64,000 bases of DNA from contig NZ_LZEU01000001.1 of NCBI RefSeq assembly GCF_014490745.1, forward strand, positions 4,677,501 through 4,741,500. Direction: 5' to 3'. The stretch comes from Pseudomonas alcaligenes (GTDB lineage: Bacteria; Pseudomonadota; Gammaproteobacteria; Pseudomonadales; Pseudomonadaceae). The notes under the pieces were generated by a model. The model saw only the letters and a list, made by a program, of their open reading frames with translations. It was not told the DNA's origin and ran no database searches. Each line of letters begins with the position of its first letter. Position 1 is the first letter of the stretch. Below, one piece after another: positions 27,847 through 37,561 of the stretch. Made by a program: the position numbers and the translations under genes.

Positions 27847-28677
27847 ATGCTATTGCGCTTCACCAAGATGCACGGCCTCGGCAACGACTTCATGGTGCTC
27901 GACCTGATCAGCCAGCACGCGCACATCCAGGCCAAGCACGCCAAGGCCTGGGGCGACCGCCACACCGGTGTCGGCTTCGACCAATTGCTGCTGGTGGAAG
28001 CGCCGACCAACCCGGACGTCGACTTCCGCTACCGCATCTTCAACTCCGACGGCTCGGAAGTGGAGCAGTGCGGCAACGGTGCGCGCTGCTTCGCCCGTTT
28101 CGTCATCGACAAGCGCCTGACGGTGAAGAAACAGATCCGCGTCGAGACCAAGAGCGGCATCATCGAGCTCAACCTGCGCCCGGATGGCCAGGTCACCGTC
28201 GACATGGGCGCGCCGCGCCTGGTGCCGGCGCAGATCCCCTTCCAGGCCGACAGCGAAGCCCTCAGCTACCCGGTGGAGGTCGACGGCCAGACCGTCGAAC
28301 TGGCCGCCGTGTCCATGGGCAATCCCCATGCGGTGCTGCGCGTCGAGGATCTCGACAACGCCCCGGTGCACAGCCTGGGGCCCAAGCTGGAACACCATCC
28401 GCGCTTCCCGCAGCGGGTCAATGTCGGCTTCCTCCAGGTGCAGGATCGCCAGCATGCGCGCCTGCGCGTGTGGGAGCGCGGCGCCGGTGAGACCCAGGCC
28501 TGCGGTACCGGCGCCTGCGCCGCCGCGGTGGCGGCGATCCGCCAGGGCTGGATGGATTCGCCCCTGCAGCTCGAACTGCCGGGCGGCAAGCTGTGCATCG
28601 AGTGGGCAGGTCCGGGCCAGCCGGTTATGATGACCGGACCCGCCGTTCGCGTGTACGAAGGACAAGTCCGTCTATGA
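27847..28677 (+). CDS. dapF: Diaminopimelate epimerase
   Basis: A 276-residue cofactor-independent epimerase converting LL- to meso-diaminopimelate, for both lysine and peptidoglycan. The two catalytic cysteines are seen in [12 protein letters not shown] (first) and [14 protein letters not shown] (second). The start [19 protein letters not shown] is canonical. Its stop overlaps the start of the DUF484 gene by four bases (ATGA). Confidence 0.97.
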   Translation: MLLRFTKMHGLGNDFMVLDLISQHAHIQAKHAKAWGDRHTGVGFDQLLLVEAPTNPDVDFRYRIFNSDGSEVEQCGNGARCFARFVIDKRLTVKKQIRVETKSGIIELNLRPDGQVTVDMGAPRLVPAQIPFQADSEALSYPVEVDGQTVELAAVSMGNPHAVLRVEDLDNAPVHSLGPKLEHHPRFPQRVNVGFLQVQDRQHARLRVWERGAGETQACGTGACAAAVAAIRQGWMDSPLQLELPGGKLCIEWAGPGQPVMMTGPAVRVYEGQVRL

Positions 28678-29369
28678 GTGACCAGGATCAGCCCGTTCCG
28701 CTCGACTCCGCCAGCGTTGCCGCCTACCTGCGGCAGCACCCGGAATTCTTCGTCGACCACGAAGAGCTGATCCCCGAGTTGCGCATCCCGCACCAGCCTG
28801 GCGAAGCTGTCTCGCTGGTGGAGCGCCAGGTCAAGCTGCTGCGCGAGCGCAACATCGAGATGCGCCACCGCCTGGGCCAACTGATGGACGTGGCCCGCGA
28901 CAACGACCGCCTGTTCGACAAGACCCGCCGCCTGGTGCTCGACCTGCTCGATGCGAGCAGCCTGGAAGAAGTGGTCGGTACCCTGGAAGACAGCCTGCGC
29001 CATGAATTCCAGGTGCCCTTCGTCAGCCTTATCCTGTTCAGCGAGACGCCGCTCGGCGTCGGCCGTGCGGTGACCAGCGCGGAAGCCCACCAGGCCATCG
29101 GCGGCCTGCTCGCCGGCGGCAAGACCACCTGCGGCGTGCTGCGCCCGCACGAGCTGCAGTTCCTCTTCGGTGAAGCAGAGCACGCCCAGGTCGGCTCGGC
29201 CGCGGTGGTCAGCCTGACCCACCAGGGCCTGCACGGCGTGCTGGCGATCGGCAGCCCCGACCCGCAACACTACAAGAGCAGCCTCGGCACCCTGTTCCTC
29301 GGCTACGTCGCCGAAGTGCTGGCCCGCGTCCTGCCACGCTTCGCCACGCCGCTGCGCTCGGTACGCTGA
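28674..29369 (+). CDS. DUF484 family GAF-like protein
   Basis: A 231-residue protein of the DUF484 family, which is almost always found between dapF and xerC. It starts with [30 protein letters not shown] coiled-coil segment ([28 protein letters not shown]) and a GAF-like sensory domain ending in [15 protein letters not shown] follow. The ligand is unknown. Translation is coupled to dapF through an ATGA overlap. Confidence 0.9.
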   Translation: MSDQDQPVPLDSASVAAYLRQHPEFFVDHEELIPELRIPHQPGEAVSLVERQVKLLRERNIEMRHRLGQLMDVARDNDRLFDKTRRLVLDLLDASSLEEVVGTLEDSLRHEFQVPFVSLILFSETPLGVGRAVTSAEAHQAIGGLLAGGKTTCGVLRPHELQFLFGEAEHAQVGSAAVVSLTHQGLHGVLAIGSPDPQHYKSSLGTLFLGYVAEVLARVLPRFATPLRSVR

Positions 29370-29440
29370 GCCGCCGGCCAGCCGCAGAATTTCGCGAGCC
29401 GAACTCGCGCCTACCCGCATCGCCGCGCCTGGAGCCATCC

Positions 29441-30337
29441 ATGCAGGAGCAACTGGACGCCTTTCTCGAACACCTGCGCCGCGAGCGCCAGGTGTCGCCG
29501 CATACCCTCGACGGCTATCGTCGCGACCTGCTCAAGGTGCTCGAACTCTGTGGGCGCCAGGGCATTGCCCAGTGGCCCGAGCTCGACACCCGCACCCTGC
29601 GCAGCCTGATCGCCCGCCTGCACGCCAGCGGGCAGTCCAGCCGCTCGCTGGCACGCCTGCTCTCGGCCGTGCGCGGGCTCTACCAGTACCTCGGCCGCGA
29701 AGGCCTGTGCCGGCATGATCCGGCCGTCGGCCTCAGCCCGCCCAAGGGCGAACGCCGCCTGCCACGCGCGCTGGACGCCGACCGCGCGGCCCAGCTGCTC
29801 GACGGCGCGGTGGAAGACGACTTCATCGCCCGTCGTGACCAGGCCCTGCTCGAACTGTTCTATTCCTCCGGGCTGCGCCTGGCCGAGCTGGTCGGGATCA
29901 ACCTCGACGGCCTCGACCTGGGCGCCGGCCTGGTGCGCGTGCTCGGCAAGGGCAACAAGACCCGCGAACTGCCGCTCGGCAGCAAGGCCCGCGACGCCCT
30001 CGAACAGTGGCTGCCGCTACGCGCCCTGAGCAACCCGGCCGATGGCGCCCTGTTCGTCAGCCAGCAGGGCCGCCGCCTCGGCCCGCGCGCCGTGCAGCTG
30101 CGCGTGCAACAGGCCGGCGTGCGCGAGCTGGGCCAGCGCCTGCACCCGCACATGCTGCGCCACAGCTTCGCCAGCCATATGCTGGAATCGTCGCAGGATC
30201 TGCGTGCGGTGCAGGAGCTGCTCGGCCACGCCGACATTGCCACCACCCAGGTCTACACCCACCTGGACTTCCAGCACCTGGCCAAGGTCTATGACGGCGC
30301 CCACCCACGCGCCAAGCGCAAGAGCGAGACCCCATGA
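29441..30337 (+). CDS. xerC: XerC tyrosine recombinase
   Basis: A 298-residue site-specific recombinase that acts with XerD at dif sites to resolve chromosome dimers. The SAM-like N-terminal domain ([26 protein letters not shown]) precedes the catalytic domain. Catalytic-domain residues visible are Arg in [13 protein letters not shown], Lys in [24 protein letters not shown] (His-x-x-Arg), [12 protein letters not shown] with the His, and the nucleophile Tyr in TQVYTHLDF. It overlaps the next HAD gene by four bases. Confidence 0.96.
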   Translation: MQEQLDAFLEHLRRERQVSPHTLDGYRRDLLKVLELCGRQGIAQWPELDTRTLRSLIARLHASGQSSRSLARLLSAVRGLYQYLGREGLCRHDPAVGLSPPKGERRLPRALDADRAAQLLDGAVEDDFIARRDQALLELFYSSGLRLAELVGINLDGLDLGAGLVRVLGKGNKTRELPLGSKARDALEQWLPLRALSNPADGALFVSQQGRRLGPRAVQLRVQQAGVRELGQRLHPHMLRHSFASHMLESSQDLRAVQELLGHADIATTQVYTHLDFQHLAKVYDGAHPRAKRKSETP

Positions 30338-31029
30338 GCATTCGCCTGATCACCTTCGACCTCGACGACACCCTGTGGGACGTGGCGCCGGTCATGCACG
30401 GCGCCGAGGCGGCGCTGCGCGACTGGCTGGCCGCCGAGGCGCCGCGCCTGGGCCCGGTGCCGATCGAACAGCTGTGGGCGATCCGCAGCCGCCTGCTGCA
30501 CGCCGAGCCCTTGCTCAAGCACCGCCTCAGCGAGCTGCGCCGGCGCATCCTCTACCACGCCCTGAGCGAAGCCGGGTACCCGCAGGCCGAAGCCGGCGAG
30601 CTGGCCGAACTGGGCTTCCAGGTCTTCCTCGCCGCGCGTCATCAGGTGCAGCTGTTTCCCGAAGTGCACCCGACCCTGGAGCACCTGGCCGACCGCTTCA
30701 TCCTCGGGGTGATCACCAACGGCAACGCCGACGTACGCCGCCTGGGCCTGGCCGACTACTTCCAGTTCGCCCTGTGCGCCGAGGAGCTGGGCATCGGCAA
30801 GCCCGACCCGCATCCGTTCCACACCGCCCTGCAGCGCGCCGGCGTCGAGGCCGCGCAGGCCGTGCATATCGGCGACCACCCCAGCGACGACATCGCCGGC
30901 GCCCGCGCCGCCGGAATGCGCGCGATCTGGTTCAACCCGCAGGGCAAGGCCTGGGACGACGAGGTCGCGCCGGATGCGCAGATCGCCAGCCTGGCCGAGC
31001 TGCCGGCGCTGCTGCACAGCTGGCAATAG
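30334..31029 (+). CDS. HAD-superfamily hydrolase, YigB-like
   Basis: A 231-residue phosphatase with HAD motif [10 protein letters not shown] (residues 8-16), motif [11 protein letters not shown], motif [11 protein letters not shown] and motif [20 protein letters not shown]. The location directly downstream of xerC matches YigB, a flavin mononucleotide phosphatase in E. coli, so FMN or a similar phosphate ester is a reasonable substrate. It ends the lppL-lysA-dapF-DUF484-xerC operon before a strong terminator. Confidence 0.92.
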   Translation: MSIRLITFDLDDTLWDVAPVMHGAEAALRDWLAAEAPRLGPVPIEQLWAIRSRLLHAEPLLKHRLSELRRRILYHALSEAGYPQAEAGELAELGFQVFLAARHQVQLFPEVHPTLEHLADRFILGVITNGNADVRRLGLADYFQFALCAEELGIGKPDPHPFHTALQRAGVEAAQAVHIGDHPSDDIAGARAAGMRAIWFNPQGKAWDDEVAPDAQIASLAELPALLHSWQ

Positions 31030-31042
31030 GTGGATCACGGCC

Positions 31043-31076
31043 ATGAAAAAGCCCGCCAATCGGCGGGCTTTTTCAT
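31043..31076. terminator. Bidirectional intrinsic terminator
   Basis: A perfect 15-base-pair stem (ATGAAAAAGCCCGCC/GGCGGGCTTTTTCAT) with a four-base loop. It closes the xerC operon on the plus strand and the sutA transcript on the minus strand. Confidence 0.88.
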
Positions 31077-31089
31077 GAACCGGGCGGCC

Positions 31090-31416
31090 TCAGATGGGGC
31101 GGCTACCGTACTTGCTGTCGGGCTTCTTGGGCGGATCCGCCACCACATTGGGCTCGATCTCCTGCACCGCGCCGCCGCGCGAGAGGAACTCTTCCATGGC
31201 CTTGGCCAGGGCATCGCGTTCCTTCTGCTTGGCTTCTACGCTGGGCAGTTCCTCGACATCGTCGGCCGCCTTGGCCTTCTTGCCGGCCTTGCCGGAGGGG
31301 GCTGAAGAGTCGCCATCGTCGTCCTCGGCGTCGCCGTCATCGGCAGCAGCCATTTCCTCGCCTTCGTCCTCGTCGCCCGCTTCGAGTTCGTCTTGTTCCA
31401 GTTCTTCGTCGCTCAT
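31090..31416 (-). CDS. sutA: SutA, RNA polymerase-binding regulator
   Basis: A 108-residue protein that is intrinsically disordered and very acidic in its first half (MSDEELEQDELEAGDEDEGEE...). A conserved helical core (LPSVEAKQKERDALAKAMEEFLSRGG) and C-terminal tail (VQEIEPNVVADPPKKPDSKYGS) follow. This matches SutA, which binds RNA polymerase and promotes transcription of ribosomal and other genes during slow growth in P. aeruginosa. It is bounded by a terminator downstream and ~95 bases of upstream spacer. Confidence 0.88.
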   Translation of the reverse strand: MSDEELEQDELEAGDEDEGEEMAAADDGDAEDDDGDSSAPSGKAGKKAKAADDVEELPSVEAKQKERDALAKAMEEFLSRGGAVQEIEPNVVADPPKKPDSKYGSRPI

Positions 31417-31510
31417 GTTCTACCTCATGACTTGCGAAAAGCAGGTTACTTATAGCCCAGCGGCGCGCTTTGCAAAAACGCCGCTGGAAAAATCCTTGTT
31501 CCCGGTCGAG

Positions 31511-31936
31511 TCAGTCGGACTCGCCCTGGAGTGTTGCCACCACCCGACGCGCGCCGCCTTGGTCGCGGTGCTCGCCGAGATAGATACCTTGCCAGGTGCC
31601 CAGCGCCAGACGCCCGGCACTTACCGGCAGGCTGAGCTGGCAGCCCAGCAGGCTGGACTTGAAGTGCGCCGGCAGATCGTCCGGCCCTTCGTAATCGTGC
31701 TCGTAGCCGCCTTCGCCCTGGGGCACAAGACGGTTGAAGAAGCGCTCGAAGTCACGTCGTACCGCACCATCGGCGTTTTCGTTGATGGTCAGCGAAGCCG
31801 AGGTGTGCTGCAGCCAGAGGTGCAACAGACCCACCCGGCACTGCGCCAGTTCCGGCAGCGCCGCCAGCAGCTCATCGGTCACCAGATGGAAACCGCGACT
31901 GCGCGCACGCAGGGTGATCATCCGTTGTTGCCACAT
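31511..31936 (-). CDS. YjbQ-family secondary thiamine-phosphate synthase enzyme
   Basis: A 141-residue YjbQ/UPF0047 protein: the opening [23 protein letters not shown], then [41 protein letters not shown] and [16 protein letters not shown]. The clustered His and Glu residues form the putative metal-binding active site. E. coli YjbQ has weak thiamine-phosphate synthase activity, and its physiological role is unclear. The Met at 31936 begins the family domain, and earlier in-frame Mets add only a basic tail. Confidence 0.88.
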   Translation of the reverse strand: MWQQRMITLRARSRGFHLVTDELLAALPELAQCRVGLLHLWLQHTSASLTINENADGAVRRDFERFFNRLVPQGEGGYEHDYEGPDDLPAHFKSSLLGCQLSLPVSAGRLALGTWQGIYLGEHRDQGGARRVVATLQGESD

Positions 31937-32033
31937 CGCCGCCACCCGCCGCACCCGTTGCGGGCGCATTTTAGAGCCTGTCTGCGCGCTTTTCACCTAG
32001 GTGATGATGAAGAAATCGCTTGCCCTGGCCATG

Positions 32034-32054
32034 AAAAAGGGCGCCGTAGCGCCC
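32034..32054 (-). terminator. Intrinsic terminator after the first amtB
   Basis: On the minus strand a GGGCGC-TACG-GCGCCC hairpin is followed by TTTTTCAT, 20 bases beyond the amtB stop. Confidence 0.8.
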
Positions 32055-32073
32055 TCTCCGACCGTACCCCCGG

Positions 32074-33324
32074 TTATTTGCGGGTGAACTCCGGGTAGGC
32101 CTCCATGCCGCACTCGGCGATGTCGACCCCTTCGTATTCGTCCTCCTCGCTGACACGCAGGCCCATGGCCAGCTTGATCAGCGCCCAGACCAGCAGGCTG
32201 GCCAGCAGCACCCAGGAGAAGATGCAGGCGGCGCCCATCAGCTGCGCGCTGAAACTGGCCGCCGGATTGGTCAGCGGCACGGCCAGCAGGCCCCACAGGC
32301 CGCCGGCGCCATGCACCGAGATGGCCCCCACCGGGTCGTCGAGACGCAGGCGATCAAGCAGCAGGATGCTGAACACCACCAGCACGCCGCCGACCGCCCC
32401 GATCAGGGTCGCCTGCACCGCCGTGGGCGTGCCCGGCTCGGCGGTGATCGCCACCAGGCCGGCCAGGGCGCCGTTGAGCACCATGGTCAGGTCGGCCTTG
32501 CCGAACAGCAGGCGCGCCACCACCAGCGCCGCCAGCAGGCCACCGGCTGCGGCCAGGTTGGTGTTGACGAACACCGCCGCCACCGCGTTGGCATCGGCGA
32601 TGCTGCTGATCTTCAGCTGCGAGCCGCCGTTGAAACCGAACCAGCCGAACCAGAGGATCAGGCAGCCAAGGGTCGACAGCGGCAGGTTGGCCCCCGGGAA
32701 GGCGTTGATCTGGCCGTTGGGGCCGTACTTGCCCTTGCGCGCGCCGAGCAGCATCACCCCGGCCAGGGCCGCCGTGGCGCCCGCCAGGTGCACCACCCCG
32801 GAGCCGGCGAAGTCCTTGAAGCCGGCGTGCTTGAGGAAGCCGCCGCCCCAGGCCCAGTAACCCTCGAGCGGGTAGATCACCCCGCACATGAGCACCGCGA
32901 AGGCGAGGAACGCCCACAGCTTCATGCGCTCGGCCACCGCCCCGGAGACGATCGACATGCAGGTGGCGGTGAACACCACCTGGAAGAAGAAATCGGCGCG
33001 CTTGGCAAAGACCGGCGCACCCTCGCCACCGGCGGCCACCGTCGCCACCGCGTGTTCGTCGCCAATCAGGAAGCCCAGACCGGGCAGCACGCCGCCCGGG
33101 GCGCCGCTGTACATCAGGTGGTAGCCCAGCAGCAGGTACATGACGCAGGCCAGGGCATACAGGACGATGTTCTTGGTGAGGATCTCGGCAGTGTTCTTGG
33201 CCCGTACCAGACCCGACTCGAGCATGGCGAAACCGGCCGCCATCCACATCACCAAGGCACCGCAGATCAACAGGTAGAAGGTGTCGAGCGCATACTGCAG
33301 GGGAATCAAAGCCGTACTTTCCAT
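32074..33324 (-). CDS. amtB: Ammonium transporter, paralogue 1
   Basis: A 416-residue channel of the Amt/MEP/Rh family with eleven membrane helices. Key features are LVMWMAAGFAMLESGLVRAKN (first helices), GSGVVHLAGATAALAGVMLLGARKG and AISVHGAGGLWG; the His residues in the latter two correspond to the twin-His pore pair. It lacks the cleaved signal peptide of the second copy, beginning MESTALIPLQYALDTFYLL. It is 91 bases from the next amtB but separated from it by a terminator, so it probably has its own promoter. It is more divergent than the glnK-linked copy and may have a different partner or affinity. Confidence 0.9.
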   Translation of the reverse strand: MESTALIPLQYALDTFYLLICGALVMWMAAGFAMLESGLVRAKNTAEILTKNIVLYALACVMYLLLGYHLMYSGAPGGVLPGLGFLIGDEHAVATVAAGGEGAPVFAKRADFFFQVVFTATCMSIVSGAVAERMKLWAFLAFAVLMCGVIYPLEGYWAWGGGFLKHAGFKDFAGSGVVHLAGATAALAGVMLLGARKGKYGPNGQINAFPGANLPLSTLGCLILWFGWFGFNGGSQLKISSIADANAVAAVFVNTNLAAAGGLLAALVVARLLFGKADLTMVLNGALAGLVAITAEPGTPTAVQATLIGAVGGVLVVFSILLLDRLRLDDPVGAISVHGAGGLWGLLAVPLTNPAASFSAQLMGAACIFSWVLLASLLVWALIKLAMGLRVSEEDEYEGVDIAECGMEAYPEFTRK

Positions 33325-33375
33325 GGGCACTCCTTTGTACCTAAGGCCCCGCACCGCCATTGGCGCGGACAAAAA

Positions 33376-33397
33376 AACGCCCGGCGTACCGGGCGTT
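33376..33397 (-). terminator. Terminator of the glnK-amtB operon
   Basis: ACGCCCGG/CCGGGCGT stem with a four-base loop. On the minus strand it is followed by seven T residues, so it ends the glnK-amtB transcript before the upstream amtB paralogue. Confidence 0.85.
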
Positions 33398-33415
33398 CTT
33401 CAACTCAGCTAAGGC

Positions 33416-34732
33416 TTACAGGTTGTAGCCGCGCTCGTTGTGCTCGGCGAGGTCGAGACCCACGGTCTCGACTTCTTCGCTCACGCGCAGGCCCATCACC
33501 AGATCCAGCACCTTGAGGATGACGAAGGTCACCACGGCGGTGTAGACCACGGTGAAGGCGACACCCTTGAACTGGGTGAAGACCTGGGCACCGATGTCTT
33601 CCACGGTACCGAAGCCGCCCAGGGCCGGAGCGGCGAACACGCCGGTCAGGATGGCACCGACGATACCGCCGATGCCGTGTACGCCGAAGGCGTCCAGGGA
33701 GTCGTCGTAGCCCAGCTTGCGCTTCAGGCTGGTGGCGCAGAAGAAGCAGATCACGCCAGCGGACAGACCGATCACCAGGGCACCCATCGGGCCGGCGGTG
33801 CCAGCAGCCGGGGTGATGGCAACCAGGCCGGCAACTACACCGGAGGCGATGCCCAGGGCGCTCGGCTTACCGTGGGTGATCCACTCGGCGAACATCCAGC
33901 CCAGGGCGGCAGCAGCGGTGGCGATCTGGGTAACCAGCAGGGCCATGCCGGCGGTGCCGTTGGCGGCCACTGCGGAGCCGGCGTTGAAGCCGAACCAGCC
34001 GACCCACAGCATGGCGGCGCCGACCAGGGTCAGACCCAGGTTGTGCGGAGCCATCGGGGTGGTCGGGTAGCCTTTGCGCTTGCCCAGTACCAGGCAGGCC
34101 ACCAGGCCGGCGATACCGGCGTTGATGTGCACCACGGTGCCGCCGGCGAAGTCCAGCACGCCCCAGTCCCACAGCAGGCCGCCGTTACCGGACCAGACCA
34201 TGTGGGCGATCGGTGCATAGACCAGGGTGAACCACACGCCCATGAAGATCAGCATGGCGGAGAACTTCATGCGCTCGGCGAAGGCACCGACGATCAGCGC
34301 CGGGGTGATGATGGCGAAGGTCATCTGGAAGGTGATGAACACGCTTTCCGGAATCGCATAGGTCAGGCTGGAAGTGGTCAGGCCGCTAAGGAAGGCCTTG
34401 GACAAACCGCCGACGAAGGAGTTGAAGTTGACGACGCCCTGCTCCATGCCGGTAACGTCGAAAGCCACGCTGTAGCCGTAGATGACCCACAGCACGCTGA
34501 TCAGACCGGTGATGGCGAAGCACTGCATCATCACCGACAGAATGTTCTTGGATCGCACCATGCCGCCGTAGAACAGCGCCAGGCCGGGGATGGTCATGAA
34601 CAGCACGAGGGCGGTGGCGACAATCATCCACGCGGTGTCACCGCTGTTCAGTACAACCTCGTCCGCCATGGCGATGCCGGGGGTAACGAGGGACAAAAGG
34701 GCTCCAAGCCCTGCGAATTTACGCAGAGTCAT
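33416..34732 (-). CDS. amtB: Ammonium transporter, glnK-linked
   Basis: A 438-residue Amt protein with a cleavable signal peptide (MTLRKFAGLGALLSLVTPGIAMA) and the canonical helices. Landmarks are GLALFYGGMVRSKNILSVMMQ, FAGGTVVHINAGIAGLVACLVLGKRKG and FGVHGIGGIVGAILTGVFA, the last two supplying the pore histidines. The cytoplasmic tail (GLRVSEEVETVGLDLAEHNERGYNL) is the GlnK-contact region. The adjoining glnK, 35 bases upstream, is the PII protein that blocks the pore when nitrogen is plentiful. Confidence 0.95.
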   Translation of the reverse strand: MTLRKFAGLGALLSLVTPGIAMADEVVLNSGDTAWMIVATALVLFMTIPGLALFYGGMVRSKNILSVMMQCFAITGLISVLWVIYGYSVAFDVTGMEQGVVNFNSFVGGLSKAFLSGLTTSSLTYAIPESVFITFQMTFAIITPALIVGAFAERMKFSAMLIFMGVWFTLVYAPIAHMVWSGNGGLLWDWGVLDFAGGTVVHINAGIAGLVACLVLGKRKGYPTTPMAPHNLGLTLVGAAMLWVGWFGFNAGSAVAANGTAGMALLVTQIATAAAALGWMFAEWITHGKPSALGIASGVVAGLVAITPAAGTAGPMGALVIGLSAGVICFFCATSLKRKLGYDDSLDAFGVHGIGGIVGAILTGVFAAPALGGFGTVEDIGAQVFTQFKGVAFTVVYTAVVTFVILKVLDLVMGLRVSEEVETVGLDLAEHNERGYNL

Positions 34733-34767
34733 AGTTGTTCTCTCCTGGGGCGTGTGGGGTGCTGGGC

Positions 34768-35518
<751 letters not shown>

Positions 35519-35782
35519 ATGCTGCCACCCAAAGCCCTCCTCGACGCCCTTGCCAGCCACGCCTCGCGCCTGTTCAGTGGCGATGCCGCACTGCCCCGCA
35601 GCGAGTTCGAGGCGCAGTTCAAGGTGTTGCTGCAGAGCGCCTTCAGCAAATTGGATCTGGTCAGTCGCGACGAGTTCGACAGTCAGATGGTCGTCCTCGC
35701 CCGCACCCGCGCACGCCTCGAGGCCCTGGAGGCCCGGGTCGCCGAACTGGAAGCCCAACCCACTCCGCCACCGGGCGAGTAA
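35519..35782 (+). CDS. ubiK: UbiK ubiquinone biosynthesis accessory factor
   Basis: An 87-residue protein of the UbiK/YqiC (BMFP) family: LLDALASHASRLFSGDAALPRSEFEAQFKVLLQSAFSKLDLVSRDEFDSQMVVLARTR, then a C-terminal coiled coil (RLEALEARVAELEAQ). UbiK assists the UbiJ-containing complex in aerobic ubiquinone synthesis. Location directly upstream of comM matches other pseudomonads. The ATG at 35519 is preferred to an upstream in-frame Met because it begins the conserved domain. Confidence 0.9.
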   Translation: MLPPKALLDALASHASRLFSGDAALPRSEFEAQFKVLLQSAFSKLDLVSRDEFDSQMVVLARTRARLEALEARVAELEAQPTPPPGE

Positions 35783-35821
35783 TCCCGCCCGGCACGGCGG
35801 CATGCGATCAAGGAGTGATCC

Positions 35822-36685
35822 ATGTCCCTGGCCATAGTCCACAGCCGCGCCCAGGTCGGCGTCGAGGCGCCCGCCGTCACGGTCGAGGCGCACCTGGCCA
35901 ACGGCCTGCCGAGCATGGCCCTGGTCGGCCTGCCGGAAACGGCCGTGAAGGAAAGCAAGGATCGCGTACGCAGCGCCCTGCTCAATGCCGGTTTTGATTT
36001 CCCGCCCCGCCGCATCACCCTGAATCTGGCGCCCGCCGACCTGCCCAAGGACGGCGGGCGCTTCGACCTGGCCATCGCCCTCGGCGTGCTCGCCGCCAGC
36101 GGCCAGATCCCCGCCGCCGGCCTGGCCGAACTCGAATGCCTGGGCGAGCTGGCCCTCTCCGGCGAACTGCGTCCGGTGCAGGGCGTGCTGCCGGCGGCGC
36201 TGGCCGCCCGCGCCGCCGGCCGCACCCTGGTGGTGCCGCGGGCCAATGCCGAGGAGGCCAGCCTGGCTTCCGGGCTGCCCATCCTGGCTATCGACCATTT
36301 GCTGCAGATCGCCGCCCACCTCAGCGGCCAGACACCGCTGGCGCCGTATCAGGCCAGCGGCCTGCTGCGCAGTGCCGCGCCCTACCCGGATCTGGCCGAC
36401 GTGCAGGGCCAGCTGGCTGCCAAGCGCGCCCTGCTGATCGCCGCCAGCGGTGGGCACAACCTGCTGTTCAGCGGCCCGCCGGGCACCGGCAAGACCCTGC
36501 TGGCCAGCCGCCTGCCCGGCCTGCTGCCGCCACTCGACGAGGCCGAAGCCCTGCAGGTCGCCACCATCCACTCGGTGGCCAGTGCCACGCCACTGACCAG
36601 CTGGCCGCAACGGCCCTTCCGCCAGCCGCACCACAGCGCCTCGGGGCCGGCCCTGGTCGGCGGTGGCTGTCGGATTTTGAATTAG
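35822..36685 (+). pseudogene. comM: comM (yifB) 5' fragment, interrupted by island
   Basis: About 282 native codons of the Mg-chelatase-like helicase ComM are present: the Lon-protease-like N-terminal domain (SLAIVHSRAQVGVEAPAVTVEAHLANGLPSMALVGLPETAVKES) and the AAA+ Walker A FSGPPGTGKTLLASRLPG. Native comM then continues past GPALVGGG into the Walker B half (normally SDPRPGEI...FLDELPEF). Here the frame instead meets CRILN and a stop at 36685. ComM promotes branch migration during natural transformation, so its loss should reduce uptake of long heterologous DNA. The missing 3' half should lie at the far end of the island, beyond the window. Confidence 0.95.
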
Positions 36686-36933
36686 CTGCGAAATTATCGA
36701 AATAAATGCGAGCGCCAGAAGGGGTCACAGACCTCCTGAAGCCTTGCTGCTGCCGAGGACCAGCTGATCCGTCGCGCCTTGCAACGCCTTAGCTATCCAG
36801 TCTTCTCCTGGCGGTTGGGTGTGTGGGCCTACTCGACCATGTCTATTAGTAAAAAACTGCCTGGAGGTTATTTGCGCCAGCCGCAAAAGGGTTGTATTTT
36901 TATACAGTAAATGTCCGAATTTCAGACACAGCC
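36686..36933. other. Island left-end non-coding stretch
   Basis: These 248 bases carry the AT-rich element end and no complete gene. One plus-strand frame stays open from about 36737 to 36909 (SLAAAEDQLIRRALQRLSYP...), but it lacks a start codon. It could be a remnant of a truncated gene; its opening loosely resembles RadC-type proteins. It is too short to name. Confidence 0.35.
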
Positions 36934-37209
36934 ATGCCTACTCTTAAGCAGCAAATCGAAGATGTGCTCGGGAATTTCTGGGATGAACGTGAAATTTCGA
37001 TCACCAGCGATCCCGCAACTGTCGATGAATTGGGAGCGCCACTCGATTCCTTGACAGCCTGCGAAGCCATGATTGAGATCGACGCACTGGTTCAAAGAAA
37101 AGTCCCAGTTGATGTAGTGATCCGAAACGGCGGCTATGAGTCAAAAGAGCAATTCATTCAGCAGATCACTGAAGGGGTACTCAAGTACCTGGGTGAGAAC
37201 AATGGGTGA
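36934..37209 (+). CDS. Small protein of the XRE/ImmA operon, unknown
   Basis: A 91-residue soluble acidic protein (MPTLKQQIEDVLGNFWDEREISITSDPATVDELGAPLDSLTACEAMIEIDALVQRKVPVDVVIRNGGYESKEQFIQQITEGVLKYLGENNG). No known domain is recognised; the alternating charged helices suggest a small regulatory or antitoxin-type fold. An upstream in-frame TTG exists, but the ATG at 36934 is preferred. It overlaps the XRE gene by eight bases, indicating co-translation and a shared role. Confidence 0.6.
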   Translation: MPTLKQQIEDVLGNFWDEREISITSDPATVDELGAPLDSLTACEAMIEIDALVQRKVPVDVVIRNGGYESKEQFIQQITEGVLKYLGENNG

Positions 37210-37552
37210 TAGCGGCGTTGAAGACGATAGAGTACAACTCGCCGAGCGGCTCCGTGCTGCGCGCGAGTATGTTGGCCTTTCGCAAGCCGATGTAGCTCAA
37301 GTCCTCGGAGTGGGGCGCACCGCTATCACTGGCATTGAAACTGGTACGCGGAAGGTTGAAGCAGTCGAATTAAAGACCTTGTCACGCCTATACCGACGCT
37401 CAGTAGATTACTTGCTGACCGGCGGAGAACCTGAGCACTCTGGCCCAGAGCAGCTGGCTTTTCTCGCCCGTGCGATCAATGGACTGACAGAAAAAGATGT
37501 AACCGAAGTGGCTCGGTTTGCTGATTTCTTGAGGGCTTCGAAAGTCAGTTAG
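37202..37552 (+). CDS. XRE-family helix-turn-helix regulator
   Basis: A 116-residue repressor-type protein. The HTH domain (~14-68) reads VQLAERLRAAREYVGLSQADVAQVLGVGRTAITGIETGTRKVEAVELKTLSRLYRRSVDYLL. A short helical tail (FLARAINGLTEKDVTEVARFADFLRAS) follows. XRE plus ImmA/IrrE pairs commonly form a repressor and the protease that inactivates it in mobile elements. The ImmA-like gene follows ten bases later with an AGGAGAAATGG ribosome site, so the pair is an operon. Confidence 0.88.
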   Translation: MGDSGVEDDRVQLAERLRAAREYVGLSQADVAQVLGVGRTAITGIETGTRKVEAVELKTLSRLYRRSVDYLLTGGEPEHSGPEQLAFLARAINGLTEKDVTEVARFADFLRASKVS

Positions 37553-37561
37553 GAGAAATGG

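Noticed and set aside
26145..28010. Long minus-strand open frame opposite lysA and dapF, continuous with the AraC-type gene
   Set aside because: The sequence is low-complexity and antisense to two clear enzymes; only the segment from 26144 downward matches AraC regulators.
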